From an uncultured Pelagibacteraceae bacterium (GTDB taxonomy: Bacteria; Pseudomonadota; Alphaproteobacteria; Pelagibacterales; Pelagibacteraceae), in assembly GCA_902560625.1 (NCBI GenBank), contig CACEMD010000002.1, positions 62,001-126,000 of the forward strand: a stretch of DNA of 64,000 bases. The letters run 5' to 3'. The notes beneath the pieces are model-generated. The model ran no database searches. It was given only the letters and a program-made list of their open reading frames with translations, and was not told the origin of the DNA. The first letter of the stretch is position 1. The number at the start of each line of letters is the position of its first letter. The position numbers were made by a program, and so were the translations under genes. Shown piece after piece: positions 49,540 to 59,662 of the stretch.

Positions 49540-49913
49540 TTTGTTCCTTGTTTATATGTTTGTTTTATTAAATTTTCAATTTTTTCAGCATATTCAAAAG
49601 ACTCATCTTTAACGAATAAGATCTTGGGCAAAAACTTCATAACTATTTTTTTTGAAAGAACTTTTCTTATTAAATAAGAAAATTCCTTTAGTTTTTCAAC
49701 TACTTCATTTGCATTTTTACCTTCCAAAGGTAAAACAAAAGCCTTTGCCACTTTTAGATCAGGACTCATTCTCACCTCAGTAACAGTAATATTTTTTGTA
49801 TCTAAATTTGGTAATTTTGCTTCATCTCTTATAAATATCATTCCTAATGCCTGTTTGATCATTTCTCCCACTCTTAACTGTCTTTGTGTAATAGGTTTTC
49901 CTAATTTTGTCAT
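49536..49913 (-). CDS. rbfA: Ribosome-binding factor A
   Basis: 30S maturation factor with a KH-like fold. 125 residues: RQLRVGEMIKQALG at the N-terminus and ITVTEVRMSPDLKVAKAFV in the core. The C-terminal FLPKILFVKDESFEYAEKI is typical. Start fused to the infB stop (TAATG). Confidence 0.95.
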   Translation of the reverse strand: MTKLGKPITQRQLRVGEMIKQALGMIFIRDEAKLPNLDTKNITVTEVRMSPDLKVAKAFVLPLEGKNANEVVEKLKEFSYLIRKVLSKKIVMKFLPKILFVKDESFEYAEKIENLIKQTYKQGTK

Positions 49914-52123
49914 TATATTCTTCTCTCAGTAATTGTTGAATTATAAGCTTCAATGATGTCATTTTTTTTGAAATCGGTGAAATCTTTAATAGTAATTCCA
50001 CATTCAAGACCTGCGGAAACTTGCTTGGTTTGATTTTTTTCTCTAAAAATTGTTCCAATTTTTCCATTAAACACTATTGTTCCATCTCTAATAATTCTTG
50101 CACTGGAATCTTGTGTAATTTCTCCATCTAATACTTTTGAACCAGCAACTTTGCCTACTTTTGAAACTTTAAATATTTCTAAAATTTCTGCAGACCCAAT
50201 AATTTTCTCATCTATATCAGGCGTTAGTAATCCAGACATTTTATTTTTTACAAAATCTAAAACCTCGTAAATTATATTAAAAAATGAGATATTTATTTTG
50301 CTTTGCTCTGCCAGTTTTTTTGCCTCTTTGGTAGGTTTTACATTAAATGCAATTAAAACAGCATTAGATGCTTTAGCTAATGTAACATCCGTTTCGGTTA
50401 TCATCCCTATGTCAGATAATATTATTTTAGCTTTCACCTCATCATGTTTTATTTGCGAAATTGCATTTTTAATTGCCTCTGAAGAGCCATGAACATCTGA
50501 TTTAATTATAATATTAAGCTCTTCAGATACTTTATCACTGAAAGCTGACTCTTGAGTAACAAATGTAAGTGCAGTTTTACCTTGTTTTGCCTCTTCAATC
50601 CTGCCATCAGCTAATGTTTTTGCCTCTTTTTCCGTAGGCAAGACTATAAAATCGTCTCCTGATCGTGCTGCTCCATTAATTCCTAAAATTTCAACTGGTG
50701 TAGCTGGTTCTGCAAAGTTTATATTTTCTCCTAAGTCATTAATAATTGCTCTAACTTTTCCCCACTTTACACCGCTTACAAAATAATCTCCTTTTTTTAA
50801 AGTACCTGCAGTAATAATAATATTTGCAATAGGTCCTCTTCCAACATCAATTTTCGACTCCATTACTATACCTTTTGCATTTGTTTCAAAATCAGTCTTT
50901 AAATCCAGTAGCTCAGCCTGAAGTTGAACAGACTCTAATAACTTATCTAAGTTCATCTTTGTCTTTGTTGATATTTCAACAACTAATGTATCTCCTGAAA
51001 GTTCCTCTGCAATTAATTCGTGCTCTAAAAGTTGATTTTTGATTTTTTGGGGATCAGCTTCAGGTAAATCACATTTGTTAATAGCAACTACAATTGGCAC
51101 TTTTGCAGCTTTTGCATGTTTAATCGACTCGATTGTTTGAGGTTTTACTCCATCATCAGCAGCAACTACTAATATAACTATATCAGTTAATTTTGAACCT
51201 CTGGCTCTCATTTCAGTAAAAGCAGCATGTCCAGGGGTATCTATAAATGTTATTTTTTCAGAATTATTTATTATTTGATATGCACCAATATGTTGAGTTA
51301 TGCCCCCAAATTCTCCTGATACTACATTTGCCTTTCTTAATGAGTCTAATAGAGATGTTTTCCCATGATCTACGTGACCCATTACTGTTACTATAGGAGC
51401 TCTACTCTTGAGGTTTTCAGTTTTGATATCTTTGATTTTTTTAATTATTTCTTCTGTTTTCTCCTCTTTTATTGGAATATGTCCAAATTCTTTAACCAAA
51501 TATTCTGCCGTATCTGCATCTATAGTATGATTAATGGTCACTGTAACACCCATACCTAGTAGGTGTTTAATGATATTGCTTGATTGTTCCGCCATCCTGT
51601 TAGCTAACTCTCTAATAGTTATTACCTCAGGTAAATTGATTTCCCTTTTAATAGGTCTTAGAGCATCTTTGCTATCTTCTCTCTTTAACTCCCTATTTTC
51701 TTTTTGTTTGGCTCTTTTTAATGAAGCAAGACTTCTTGATCTTGAAAAACTATCATCATCACTTAGAGCTCTAGATATGGTTAATTTTAATTCTCGTCTT
51801 CTAGGACTTAGTTTGCCTTTTGTTTCCTTTGCAACGGACTCACCCTTAAGTCTTTTTGTTGCTCTTTGCTCAGCTTGCTTACGTTTTTCAAAATCTGACT
51901 GGTTTGATAAATTTGATTTTGAAAAAGACGGTTTTTTTGATGTAAAATTTGGCTTTGTTGATACTTTGCTATTAAAATTCCTAGAAAAATTTTTTTGTTG
52001 AGTCCTTCCAGAAGATTTTTCAATTATTACAGAATTTTTAGATTTAAATTTAGCTTTTTCGATATTATTTATTGTCTTTTTCGAACTTCCAGAAATTGAT
52101 AACTTTAATTTTTTCTTTTCCAT
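49913..52123 (-). CDS. infB: Translation initiation factor IF-2
   Basis: GTPase that places initiator tRNA on the ribosome. 736 residues; the N-terminal region is a shortened, basic, low-complexity tail (1-150), then IF2N, and the G domain with [12 protein letters not shown] near 247, [15 protein letters not shown] and NKCD. Domains II-IV follow with the C-terminal tRNA-binding domain ([15 protein letters not shown]). It follows nusA by 10 nt with no ylxR gene between. Confidence 0.97.
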   Translation of the reverse strand: MEKKKLKLSISGSSKKTINNIEKAKFKSKNSVIIEKSSGRTQQKNFSRNFNSKVSTKPNFTSKKPSFSKSNLSNQSDFEKRKQAEQRATKRLKGESVAKETKGKLSPRRRELKLTISRALSDDDSFSRSRSLASLKRAKQKENRELKREDSKDALRPIKREINLPEVITIRELANRMAEQSSNIIKHLLGMGVTVTINHTIDADTAEYLVKEFGHIPIKEEKTEEIIKKIKDIKTENLKSRAPIVTVMGHVDHGKTSLLDSLRKANVVSGEFGGITQHIGAYQIINNSEKITFIDTPGHAAFTEMRARGSKLTDIVILVVAADDGVKPQTIESIKHAKAAKVPIVVAINKCDLPEADPQKIKNQLLEHELIAEELSGDTLVVEISTKTKMNLDKLLESVQLQAELLDLKTDFETNAKGIVMESKIDVGRGPIANIIITAGTLKKGDYFVSGVKWGKVRAIINDLGENINFAEPATPVEILGINGAARSGDDFIVLPTEKEAKTLADGRIEEAKQGKTALTFVTQESAFSDKVSEELNIIIKSDVHGSSEAIKNAISQIKHDEVKAKIILSDIGMITETDVTLAKASNAVLIAFNVKPTKEAKKLAEQSKINISFFNIIYEVLDFVKNKMSGLLTPDIDEKIIGSAEILEIFKVSKVGKVAGSKVLDGEITQDSSARIIRDGTIVFNGKIGTIFREKNQTKQVSAGLECGITIKDFTDFKKNDIIEAYNSTITERRI

Positions 52124-52133
52124 ATTTCATCTT

Positions 52134-53687
52134 TCAATCTGTAAATATTTTATTTCTTGCTGACATAATAAGTTCATCAGCCTCTTTTTTTGACAATGCA
52201 AAATCTTCTAAATATCCTTTAATTTTTACTCTTTCTCCATTTACTATATCATAGGCGCCTGTTAGTTCATCTGATGCTAAATCTGCAAAGTCATTTAGAG
52301 TTAATATTTTCGACTCACCTAAAGTAACTAGCATTCCTGGAGTTAAACCTTCGTGCTCTATTAAGTCATTCTCTAGGCCAAGATCCTTGATTTTATTTGA
52401 TATTTCTTCCTGGTCCTTTTTATGAAATTCATTTGCTCTCTCAATAAGTTCTTTAGCGGTTTCTTCTTCTATGCCCTCAATTTTTGATAATTGCTCAATA
52501 TTGCTGTCTTTTACATCATCAATTGTGGAAAAACCCTCTGCTACTAAAAGTTGACCAAGAGTTTCGTCTAATTCTAGATTTTTAACAAAATTTTCTGTTT
52601 TGTCTTTAAACTCTATTTGCCTTTTCTCAGAGTCCTCTTGATCAGTCATTATATTAATTTCATAATTTAATAATTTTGTTGCTAATCTCACATTTTGACC
52701 TCTTCGGCCAATTGCCTTACTTAAATTTTCCTCTGTTAAAATTACGTCAAGTTTTTTTGATTCATTATCTACATTTACTCTTTGAACTTCTGCGGGAGAT
52801 AAAGCGTTAGATACTACTATTGCTGGATCCTCTGACCAATTAACAATATCAATTTTTTCTCCCTGCAATTCATTGACTACAGCTTGGACTCTACTACCTC
52901 TCATTCCTACACATGCTCCAACTGGATCTAAAGAGGTATCTATAGCTTTAACACATATTTTTGCTCTACTTCCAGGGTCCCTAGATGAAGATTTAATTTC
53001 AATTAAACCATCATAAATTTCTGGGACCTCTTGAACAAATAATTTTTCCATAAATTTTGGATGAGCACGTGAAAGAAAAATTTGCTGACCTCTTGGCTCT
53101 CTTCTTACATCAAGACAGTATGCTTTTAGCCTATCTCCAGCTTTAATATTTTCTCTTGGTATTAATTCATTTTTTTGAACAATTGCTTCTGTTTTTCCTA
53201 AATCAACAATAACATTTCCAAATTCTAACCTTTTCACTATTCCACTAAGAATTGTATCTTTTTTATCCTTAAAGTCATTGAACTGTCTTTCTCTCTCGGC
53301 CTCCCTAACGTTAAAGCTTATTACTTGTTTCGCTGTTTGGGCAGCTATCCTTCCAAAGTCAAATGATGGTAAAGGTTGTAATATTTCATCACCAATTTTT
53401 TTATCTTTATTATCTTCACTTAATGATATTGCATCATTAACGCTAATCTCTAAATTAATATTCTCTGGTTTTTCTACAATTTGTAATTTTCTAAAAATAC
53501 CAATTTCACCGTTTTCTCTATTAATCTTAACAGTAATTTCATTATCTGATCCAAACTTTGATTTAGCAGCTTTAGCTATGCCACTTTCCATAGAATCAAT
53601 AATTAACTCCTTATCAATAGATTTTTCAAGGGCTACTGCTTCTGCAATTCTTAATAATTCTAATTTGTCAGCACGTCTATTTAACAT
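52134..53687 (-). CDS. nusA: Transcription termination/antitermination factor NusA
   Basis: RNA polymerase-bound factor controlling pausing, termination and antitermination. 517 residues from the ATG at 53687; a TTG at 53702 lies in a terminator U-tract and is rejected. N-terminal RNAP-binding domain, S1 (LSGIVKRLEFGNVIVDLG near 150), two KH domains (VGACVGMRGSRVQ and KAIGRRGQNVRL), and C-terminal helix-hairpin-helix repeats. The rimP gene usually preceding it is absent. A hairpin/U-tract sits in its leader. Confidence 0.95.
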   Translation of the reverse strand: MLNRRADKLELLRIAEAVALEKSIDKELIIDSMESGIAKAAKSKFGSDNEITVKINRENGEIGIFRKLQIVEKPENINLEISVNDAISLSEDNKDKKIGDEILQPLPSFDFGRIAAQTAKQVISFNVREAERERQFNDFKDKKDTILSGIVKRLEFGNVIVDLGKTEAIVQKNELIPRENIKAGDRLKAYCLDVRREPRGQQIFLSRAHPKFMEKLFVQEVPEIYDGLIEIKSSSRDPGSRAKICVKAIDTSLDPVGACVGMRGSRVQAVVNELQGEKIDIVNWSEDPAIVVSNALSPAEVQRVNVDNESKKLDVILTEENLSKAIGRRGQNVRLATKLLNYEINIMTDQEDSEKRQIEFKDKTENFVKNLELDETLGQLLVAEGFSTIDDVKDSNIEQLSKIEGIEEETAKELIERANEFHKKDQEEISNKIKDLGLENDLIEHEGLTPGMLVTLGESKILTLNDFADLASDELTGAYDIVNGERVKIKGYLEDFALSKKEADELIMSARNKIFTD

Positions 53688-53700
53688 AATTATACGATCC

Positions 53701-53727
53701 AAAAAAAAATGGGCCGAAGCCCATTTT
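53701..53727 (-). terminator. UUCG-loop terminator between metK and nusA
   Basis: Nine-bp stem AAAATGGGC (53706-53714) with GCCCATTTT (53719-53727). On the minus strand the loop is UUCG closed by C-G, an exceptionally stable tetraloop, and a nine-U tract follows (A-run 53701-53709). It would end the metK transcript. It is also only 14 nt before the nusA ATG, inside any nusA leader starting from the upstream promoter candidate. Confidence 0.85.
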
Positions 53728-53749
53728 GAAATTTCAACAATGTGAAATT

Positions 53750-53777
53750 AATATAAGTATTTTCTTTAAATATTCAA
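53750..53777 (-). promoter_or_regulatory. Candidate nusA promoter upstream of the terminator
   Basis: On the minus strand TTGAAT (complement of 53772-53777) is followed after 16 bp by TATATT (complement of 53750-53755). It lies between the metK stop and the hairpin. The start point would be near 53743, so the transcript meets the hairpin and U-tract within about 40 nt, which would make the hairpin an attenuator. Confidence 0.45.
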
Positions 53778-53783
53778 CTTTAA

Positions 53784-54947
53784 TTACTTAGCAAAAACAG
53801 TTGATTTGTCTGTTTTTTCCCAAGAAAAAGAGCCATCTGACTCTGGATTTCTCCCGAAGTGTCCATATGCTGCTGTTTTTTGATAAATAGGTTTATTCAA
53901 ACCCAACATTTCTCTTATACCTCTTGGGCTTAAATCAAAATTTTCATTAATCAATTTTTCAACATGCCTATTTTTTTCTTCATCATTATCAAATAGATCG
54001 ACATAGATAGAGAGAGGTTTAGAAACACCAATTGCATATGCAAGTTGAATTAAACATTTTTCAGATATTTTTGATGCAACTACATTTTTAGCTAAATATC
54101 TAGATGCATATGCTGCAGACCTATCTACTTTTGTTGGATCTTTTCCTGAGAAAGCACCACCACCATGAGGTGCTGCACCACCATAAGTATCAACTATTAT
54201 CTTTCTCCCAGTTAATCCACTATCTCCATCGGGACCACCTATTACGAAATTTCCTGTAGGATTAATATAAATCTCTTTTTCATCAAGATTGCCTAACAAA
54301 TTTTTTGGAATTGACTTCTCAATGTATGGCATACAAAGCTCTTTAACTTTCGTTAAATCAACATCTTTGGAATGTTGTGTAGAGATGACCACTGACTTTA
54401 CTGCACTTGGCACACCATCTTTATACTCAATAGTAATTTGACTTTTTGAGTCTGGCTCAATCCCTTTTAGTTTTCCAGATTTTCTATCTTCAGCCATTAA
54501 TCTTAAAATTCTATGTGAGTAATGAATTGGAGCCGGCATTAGTACATCAGTCTCATTACATGCATAACCAAACATGATTCCCTGATCACCGGCACCTTCA
54601 TCTTTGTTTCCAGAAGAATCGACACCCATGGCTATATCCGCTGACTGAGAGTGTAAGTGAGTTTCAATCTTAGTAGTATCTTTCCAACTAAAACCATCTT
54701 GGTCATAACCAATGTCTTTGATGCAATCTCTTACTTTTGATATTAATTCTTCTTTTTTAATTTCCGGACCTCTTGTCTCGCCTGCTAAAACTACTTTATT
54801 GGTTGTTGTTAAAGTTTCACATGCAACTCTTGCCTGGGGTTCCATTCCCAGATATGTGTCTACCACCATATCAGATATTCTATCACATACTTTATCTGGA
54901 TGACCTTCTGAAACTGATTCACTAGTGAATAAAAAATTTTTTTTCAT
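53784..54947 (-). CDS. metK: S-adenosylmethionine synthetase
   Basis: Makes SAM from methionine and ATP. 387 residues. ATP-binding N-terminus [14 protein letters not shown], the signature [12 protein letters not shown] near 115-126, and the phosphate loop [19 protein letters not shown]. It starts 1 nt after the lnt stop, so it belongs to the miaB-phoH-ybeY-lnt-metK operon. I see no room for a SAM riboswitch directly in front of it. Confidence 0.97.
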   Translation of the reverse strand: MKKNFLFTSESVSEGHPDKVCDRISDMVVDTYLGMEPQARVACETLTTTNKVVLAGETRGPEIKKEELISKVRDCIKDIGYDQDGFSWKDTTKIETHLHSQSADIAMGVDSSGNKDEGAGDQGIMFGYACNETDVLMPAPIHYSHRILRLMAEDRKSGKLKGIEPDSKSQITIEYKDGVPSAVKSVVISTQHSKDVDLTKVKELCMPYIEKSIPKNLLGNLDEKEIYINPTGNFVIGGPDGDSGLTGRKIIVDTYGGAAPHGGGAFSGKDPTKVDRSAAYASRYLAKNVVASKISEKCLIQLAYAIGVSKPLSIYVDLFDNDEEKNRHVEKLINENFDLSPRGIREMLGLNKPIYQKTAAYGHFGRNPESDGSFSWEKTDKSTVFAK

Positions 54948-54948
54948 T

Positions 54949-56463
54949 TTAAGTACCTTTCTTTTTTTTTAAAAAAAAAATCAAAGTAATATAAAAAGTC
55001 AAAAAATAAAAGAATATCTTGTTACCATGCTTACTGAACATTGTTGTTTCTGAATATCTGAAACTATTTATAAAGATTACTCCCTTCTGGGTTGATTCTA
55101 CCTTTTTGACTACCATACCTTTGGGATTAATATGTGCAGAAATCCCATTATTACTCGACCGAACTGTATTCTTTCCCTCTTCTATTGACCTAAATATAGA
55201 ATGAGAAAAATGCTGTACCGGTCCATTTTTTTTACCAAACCATCCATCTTCAGAGATATTTAGTATAAAATCGTAATCTAATTTTTGCTTATTTAATTGC
55301 CCACTGTAAATTATTTCATAACATATTAGAGGAAGAAATTTAATTTCATTTATATTAATTAAATCTCTATTAACATCTGGGCTAAAAGAGTTATATCCAA
55401 ATGTAATTTTCTTTAATCCAACTTTTTTAAATAAATTTTCAAAAGGTAGAAATTCACCAAATGGCACTAGTTTGTTCTTATTATATTTACTCAATAACTC
55501 TAAGTTATTATCTAAAAATACCATTGAATTAAATATTTTTTTATCTTCCTTGCTAGTAATACCCAAAACTAATTTTTGATTTTTTGAAAAATTATTATTA
55601 AATATTTTGCGTAAATAATTTAAATCTTCTAAATAGAGACTTGGAAAAGTTCCTTCGGGATAAACAAAAATAGTTTTATTATTTTTATTGCGATTACTTA
55701 ATTTTATTAATTCCTCTGCAATTAAATTTATAGAGTCATCTTGAAGATATCTTTTTATTTCTATTTTAGGAGAGATTATTTTAATATTTGTTTCTAATTT
55801 TTCTGGCACTTTTTTATTAAAATTTTCAATAGTATAAATGCCATAAAAATAATTAATTAAAATTAAAGATATTAATCCTGCTGTCAAAAATATTTTTTTT
55901 GTTTTGTTTTTATTCATAAACCAAATTAATGGAGTTAAGAAAAGCGTGATTGATAAAAGATTAAATGAATAAGTGCCTATAAATGACAAAATTTGTAAAA
56001 AATTAATATAATTTGTCCAGCTATAAACTATCAGGTTCCATGGAAATCCACCCAAAGCTACACCTCTAATAAATTCAATTCCAGAAAATATAACTGCAAA
56101 CAGTAAAATCGAGGCAATATTTAATTTTAAATGAAACCAAGAAAGAAAAAGTGTAGACAGCCCATAAAAAGTTCCAAGAAAAAGAGGTATTAAGATTAAA
56201 GCGAAAGGTATCAAGTTTTTATAGCTTTCATCAAAAGTAAGAGAATTTGTTATCCAGTGAAGGCTTAAAATAAAATATCCAAATCCAAACATCCAGCCTA
56301 TAGAAAACGATATAAATTTGCTAGAAGTATAATATTTTAAAAAAAAAAAATATATTAATGGATATGTTAAAAAATTTAAAAATACGAAATTATATGGAGG
56401 AAGGCTAAAGGAACTAATTGAACCTAAAATAAACGGTACTAGATATATTATTATTTTATTCAA
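54949..56463 (-). CDS. lnt: Apolipoprotein N-acyltransferase
   Basis: Inner-membrane enzyme adding the third acyl chain to lipoproteins. 504 residues. Six to seven N-terminal membrane helices (1-210), then a periplasmic nitrilase-like domain with the triad Glu in VYPEGTFP, Lys in [12 protein letters not shown] and Cys in [12 protein letters not shown] final membrane helix precedes the basic tail. Overlaps ybeY by 4 nt. Confidence 0.95.
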   Translation of the reverse strand: MNKIIIYLVPFILGSISSFSLPPYNFVFLNFLTYPLIYFFFLKYYTSSKFISFSIGWMFGFGYFILSLHWITNSLTFDESYKNLIPFALILIPLFLGTFYGLSTLFLSWFHLKLNIASILLFAVIFSGIEFIRGVALGGFPWNLIVYSWTNYINFLQILSFIGTYSFNLLSITLFLTPLIWFMNKNKTKKIFLTAGLISLILINYFYGIYTIENFNKKVPEKLETNIKIISPKIEIKRYLQDDSINLIAEELIKLSNRNKNNKTIFVYPEGTFPSLYLEDLNYLRKIFNNNFSKNQKLVLGITSKEDKKIFNSMVFLDNNLELLSKYNKNKLVPFGEFLPFENLFKKVGLKKITFGYNSFSPDVNRDLININEIKFLPLICYEIIYSGQLNKQKLDYDFILNISEDGWFGKKNGPVQHFSHSIFRSIEEGKNTVRSSNNGISAHINPKGMVVKKVESTQKGVIFINSFRYSETTMFSKHGNKIFFYFLTFYITLIFFLKKKKGT

Positions 56464-56888
56464 TTTTTTTTATTAAGATAATTAAATATTAAATTTTCTT
56501 TTTTTTTCATTTTATTATACTCTTTAATTTTTTTATGATCGTATCCGAGTAAGTGCAAATATCCATGTATCCAAATTTTATCAAATTCATGCTCAAAGCT
56601 ATTTAATTTAGATCTTTTATTAATAATCTCAAAACTTATTGCTATATCGCCAATATAAGAATTTTCTTTTGTGGGAAAAGATAGAACGTCTGTTGGTCTG
56701 TTGATTTTTCGAAATTTATTATTTAATTTTTTCATTTTTAAATTGTTAGTTAATAAAATTGAAAATTCCTTATTTTTTTTACCTAATATTTCAGACACCT
56801 TTTTAATTTTGTTATTTATATACTTTTTGGGATCTTTAAGATTTTTTTGCCATCCGTAATGATCTATGTAAACATTGGCTTTTATCAT
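56460..56888 (-). CDS. ybeY: Endoribonuclease YbeY
   Basis: Metal-dependent RNase in 16S rRNA 3' maturation and ribosome quality control. 142 residues. The zinc motif H-x3-H-x5-H is complete in HGYLHLLGYDH, and the upstream RPTDVLSFP motif is present. Overlaps phoH and lnt by 4 nt each (ATGA). Confidence 0.95.
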   Translation of the reverse strand: MIKANVYIDHYGWQKNLKDPKKYINNKIKKVSEILGKKNKEFSILLTNNLKMKKLNNKFRKINRPTDVLSFPTKENSYIGDIAISFEIINKRSKLNSFEHEFDKIWIHGYLHLLGYDHKKIKEYNKMKKKENLIFNYLNKKN

Positions 56889-57895
56889 TCATCTATATTT
56901 TTACTGGAATATGCTTTAACAATCTTAGAGACTAATGGATGTCTAACAACATCTGTATGGTCAAAATCAATAACTGAGATTTCTTTTAGGTGACCTAAAA
57001 TTTTTTTTGAACGGTTCAATCCTGATAATGATTTATTGGGCAAATCTATTTGAGATGGGTCACCATTTATTACAATCTTTGAATTTTCGCCGATTCTTGT
57101 TAGAAACATTTTAATTTGTGTGTCAGTTGCATTTTGAGCTTCGTCTAAAATTGCAAAAGAATTCTTTAAAGTTCTACCTCTCATAAATGCTAAGGGAGCA
57201 ATTTCTATATCGCCAACCTCAATTTTTTTTTGAATTTTTTCAAAATCTAACAAATCGTACAAAGAGTCGTATAATGGTCTTAAATATGGATCTACTTTCT
57301 CTCTCATATCTCCTGGTAAAAATCCAAGTCTTTCCCCTGCTTCAACTGCTGGTCTAGATAGTATAATTCTATCGATTTTTTTATCCAATAACATTGTTAA
57401 TCCAATGGCAACCGCTAAAAAAGTTTTACCTGTACCAGCTGGTCCAGCTGAAATAACTATATCACTTTCTTTTAGTGCTCTTACATAATTTTTTTGTTTT
57501 TCTGATCTTGGAATTACAGATTTCTTTGGGGTTTTGATTATATACTCCATATTTTTTTCGGAAGGACTTTTTTTTTGTTTAATCATAAATTTACTCACTG
57601 AAGAAACTATATCTTTTTCCTCAATAGTTCCATTAATATTGAATTGTTCTACTAAAAATTCTATCGCATTTTTAACAATCTCATTTTTGGTTGGATTACT
57701 TTTTATTAATAAAGAATTACCTCTAGAATAGATGTTTGTCTGAGTTATTTTTTCTAATTCTTTTATATTATTATTAAACTCTCCAACAACACCAAGAAGA
57801 ATTTCATTATTTTGAAAGATAATACTCAAAGTATCATTACCAGAATAAACAAACTTTAGATTTGATTGAATTTTTTTATTTAAAATACTACTCAA
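56885..57895 (-). CDS. PhoH-like ATPase
   Basis: Cytoplasmic P-loop ATPase of the PhoH/PhoL family linked by operon to YbeY and RNA metabolism. 336 residues. Walker A GPAGTGKTF near 155, Walker B ILDEAQN, and the conserved RPAVEAGERLGFLPGDMREK (in part). Between miaB (1-nt gap) and ybeY. Confidence 0.94.
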   Translation of the reverse strand: MSSILNKKIQSNLKFVYSGNDTLSIIFQNNEILLGVVGEFNNNIKELEKITQTNIYSRGNSLLIKSNPTKNEIVKNAIEFLVEQFNINGTIEEKDIVSSVSKFMIKQKKSPSEKNMEYIIKTPKKSVIPRSEKQKNYVRALKESDIVISAGPAGTGKTFLAVAIGLTMLLDKKIDRIILSRPAVEAGERLGFLPGDMREKVDPYLRPLYDSLYDLLDFEKIQKKIEVGDIEIAPLAFMRGRTLKNSFAILDEAQNATDTQIKMFLTRIGENSKIVINGDPSQIDLPNKSLSGLNRSKKILGHLKEISVIDFDHTDVVRHPLVSKIVKAYSSKNIDE

Positions 57896-57896
57896 A

Positions 57897-59234
57897 TTAT
57901 GCTGCTTTCATATTTTTCTTTAACTGAATTTTTCCAAAGAGTGAATTTTGATTACAACTATCTATTTTCACATTAACAATTTTTCCAATATTTTTTTTAT
58001 TTCCTTCAAAAATTACTGAATTAAGAAACTTATTTCTTCCAAATAGCTTTTTTTCATCTTTCATTTTATTTTCTACAAGAACTTCTATTTCCTTTCCAAC
58101 AAATGAATTATTCATTTTTTTTTGAAATTTAAAAAGTAATTCTTGAATTTTTAGTAATCGTAAATTTAAAATATCCTTATCAATTAATTCTAGTTGTGAG
58201 GCTTTAGTTCCTGGTCTTGGGCTAAAAATAAATGAGAAAGAATTAATAAATTCAATTTTTTTTATAAGATTTATTGTATCAGCAAAATCCACATCTTCTT
58301 CTCCAGGATAACCAACAATAAAATCACTTGAGAATTCTATATTAGGATTAATTTTTTTCAATTTCTCATATATTTCAATGTAATACTCTACAGAATGTTT
58401 TCTGTTCATCAGCTGTAAAACCTTATTTGACCCGCTTTGAATAGGTAAATGAACAAATGGCATCAACTTCTTTGATTTTGAATAACAACTTATTAAATCA
58501 TCTGTCATATCTTTAGGATGTGAGGTTGTGTACCTTATTCTTTCTAGCTCAGAATATTTCTCTAATTCAAGTATCAAATCAGAGATTCTAAATTCTTTAT
58601 TTTTCTCTTTATATGAGTAAGCGTTAACATTTTGACCAAGAAGAGTGATTTCTTTCGCTCCGTTTTTAATAAGTTGCTCAGCCTCTTTTATAATCTGAAT
58701 AAAAGGTCGAGAAAATTCAGGACCTCTTGTATAGGGAACTACACAAAAGTTACAAAACTTATCACATCCTTCTTGTATGGTCAGGAAACTTGATACGGTA
58801 TTATTCTTATTTTCAATTTTTTCTAAAAATTGAAATTTAGATATTGTTTCAAATTCAGTTTCCTCATTTTTTTTGTTACTTTCAAAATTACTTAGAACGT
58901 TATTTATTTTGTGATAAGATTGAGGTCCTATCACAATGTCAATGTAGGGCTCTCGTTTGATCATTTCCTGGTTTTCTGCTTGAGCCACACATCCAGCTAC
59001 AATTAATATTGGTTTTTTTTTATTTTTATAGATTTTTTTTACTCTACCTATTTCATGATAGACTTTTTCTTTTGCCTTATCTCTGATGTGGCAAGTGTTA
59101 AGTATATAACAATCAGTGTTTTCTTGACTCTGAGTTTTGTGAAAACCAATTTTTTTTACAGAATCGTATATTCTGTTAGTGTCATATACATTCATTTGAC
59201 AGCCAAATGTTTTAATGAATACTTTTTTTTCCAT
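57897..59234 (-). CDS. miaB: tRNA-2-methylthio-N6-dimethylallyladenosine synthase
   Basis: Radical-SAM enzyme adding the methylthio group to i6A37 of tRNAs. 445 residues. The N-terminal UPF0004 domain supplies cluster Cys (KTFGCQMNVYD, LNTCHIRDKA, VAGCVAQ). The radical-SAM motif is CDKFCNFC near 156, and the C-terminal TRAM domain ends the protein. 3 nt after fur. Confidence 0.96.
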   Translation of the reverse strand: MEKKVFIKTFGCQMNVYDTNRIYDSVKKIGFHKTQSQENTDCYILNTCHIRDKAKEKVYHEIGRVKKIYKNKKKPILIVAGCVAQAENQEMIKREPYIDIVIGPQSYHKINNVLSNFESNKKNEETEFETISKFQFLEKIENKNNTVSSFLTIQEGCDKFCNFCVVPYTRGPEFSRPFIQIIKEAEQLIKNGAKEITLLGQNVNAYSYKEKNKEFRISDLILELEKYSELERIRYTTSHPKDMTDDLISCYSKSKKLMPFVHLPIQSGSNKVLQLMNRKHSVEYYIEIYEKLKKINPNIEFSSDFIVGYPGEEDVDFADTINLIKKIEFINSFSFIFSPRPGTKASQLELIDKDILNLRLLKIQELLFKFQKKMNNSFVGKEIEVLVENKMKDEKKLFGRNKFLNSVIFEGNKKNIGKIVNVKIDSCNQNSLFGKIQLKKNMKAA

Positions 59235-59237
59235 TAA

Positions 59238-59648
59238 TTAAGATTTTTTTTTAATGCCATATAGTTCAAGTTTATGATCAACCAATTCATAACCATACTT
59301 GTCGGCTACCTTTTTTTGTAAAATTTCAATTTCATCATTAACAAACTCTATAATCTCTCCGGTCTTGATATCAATTAAATGATCATGATGGCTTTCGCTC
59401 ATTTCCTCATAACGAGCTTTCCCACCTTTAAAGTCGTGCTTTGCGAGAATTCCAGCTTCTTCAAATAATTTAACAGTTCTGTAAACAGTAGCTATACTAA
59501 TTTTTGAGTCTAATTTAGAAACCCTGTTATAAAGTTCATCTACATCAGGATGATCACTTGACTCTGACATAACTTTAGCAATTATTTTTCTTTGTTCCGT
59601 TAACTTTACACCTTTAGAAATACATTTTTGTTCAATAGTTTCTTTCAT
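59238..59648 (-). CDS. fur: Fur-family regulator (Fur/Mur)
   Basis: Metal-sensing repressor; in alphaproteobacteria the orthologue at this locus senses iron or manganese. 136 residues. Winged helix (LTEQRKIIAKVM to ATVYRTVKLFEEAG) and the metal-binding region SHHDHLIDIKTGEIIEF. The C-terminal CxxC zinc site of Escherichia coli Fur is absent. Separate in sequence from irr in the same window, so two Fur-family regulators are available. Confidence 0.93.
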   Translation of the reverse strand: MKETIEQKCISKGVKLTEQRKIIAKVMSESSDHPDVDELYNRVSKLDSKISIATVYRTVKLFEEAGILAKHDFKGGKARYEEMSESHHDHLIDIKTGEIIEFVNDEIEILQKKVADKYGYELVDHKLELYGIKKKS

Positions 59649-59662
59649 TGCAATATATAACT

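Noticed and set aside
49822-50067. 81-residue minus-strand frame across the infB/rbfA junction
   Set aside because: Overlaps two well-supported genes in another frame; composition matches a frame shadow.
53688-53702. TTG start adding five residues to NusA
   Set aside because: Falls in the U-tract of the terminator; the ATG at 53687 begins the conserved NusA N-terminus.
54940-54960. SAM riboswitch in front of metK
   Set aside because: lnt ends 1 nt before the metK start; no leader exists for a riboswitch at this site.
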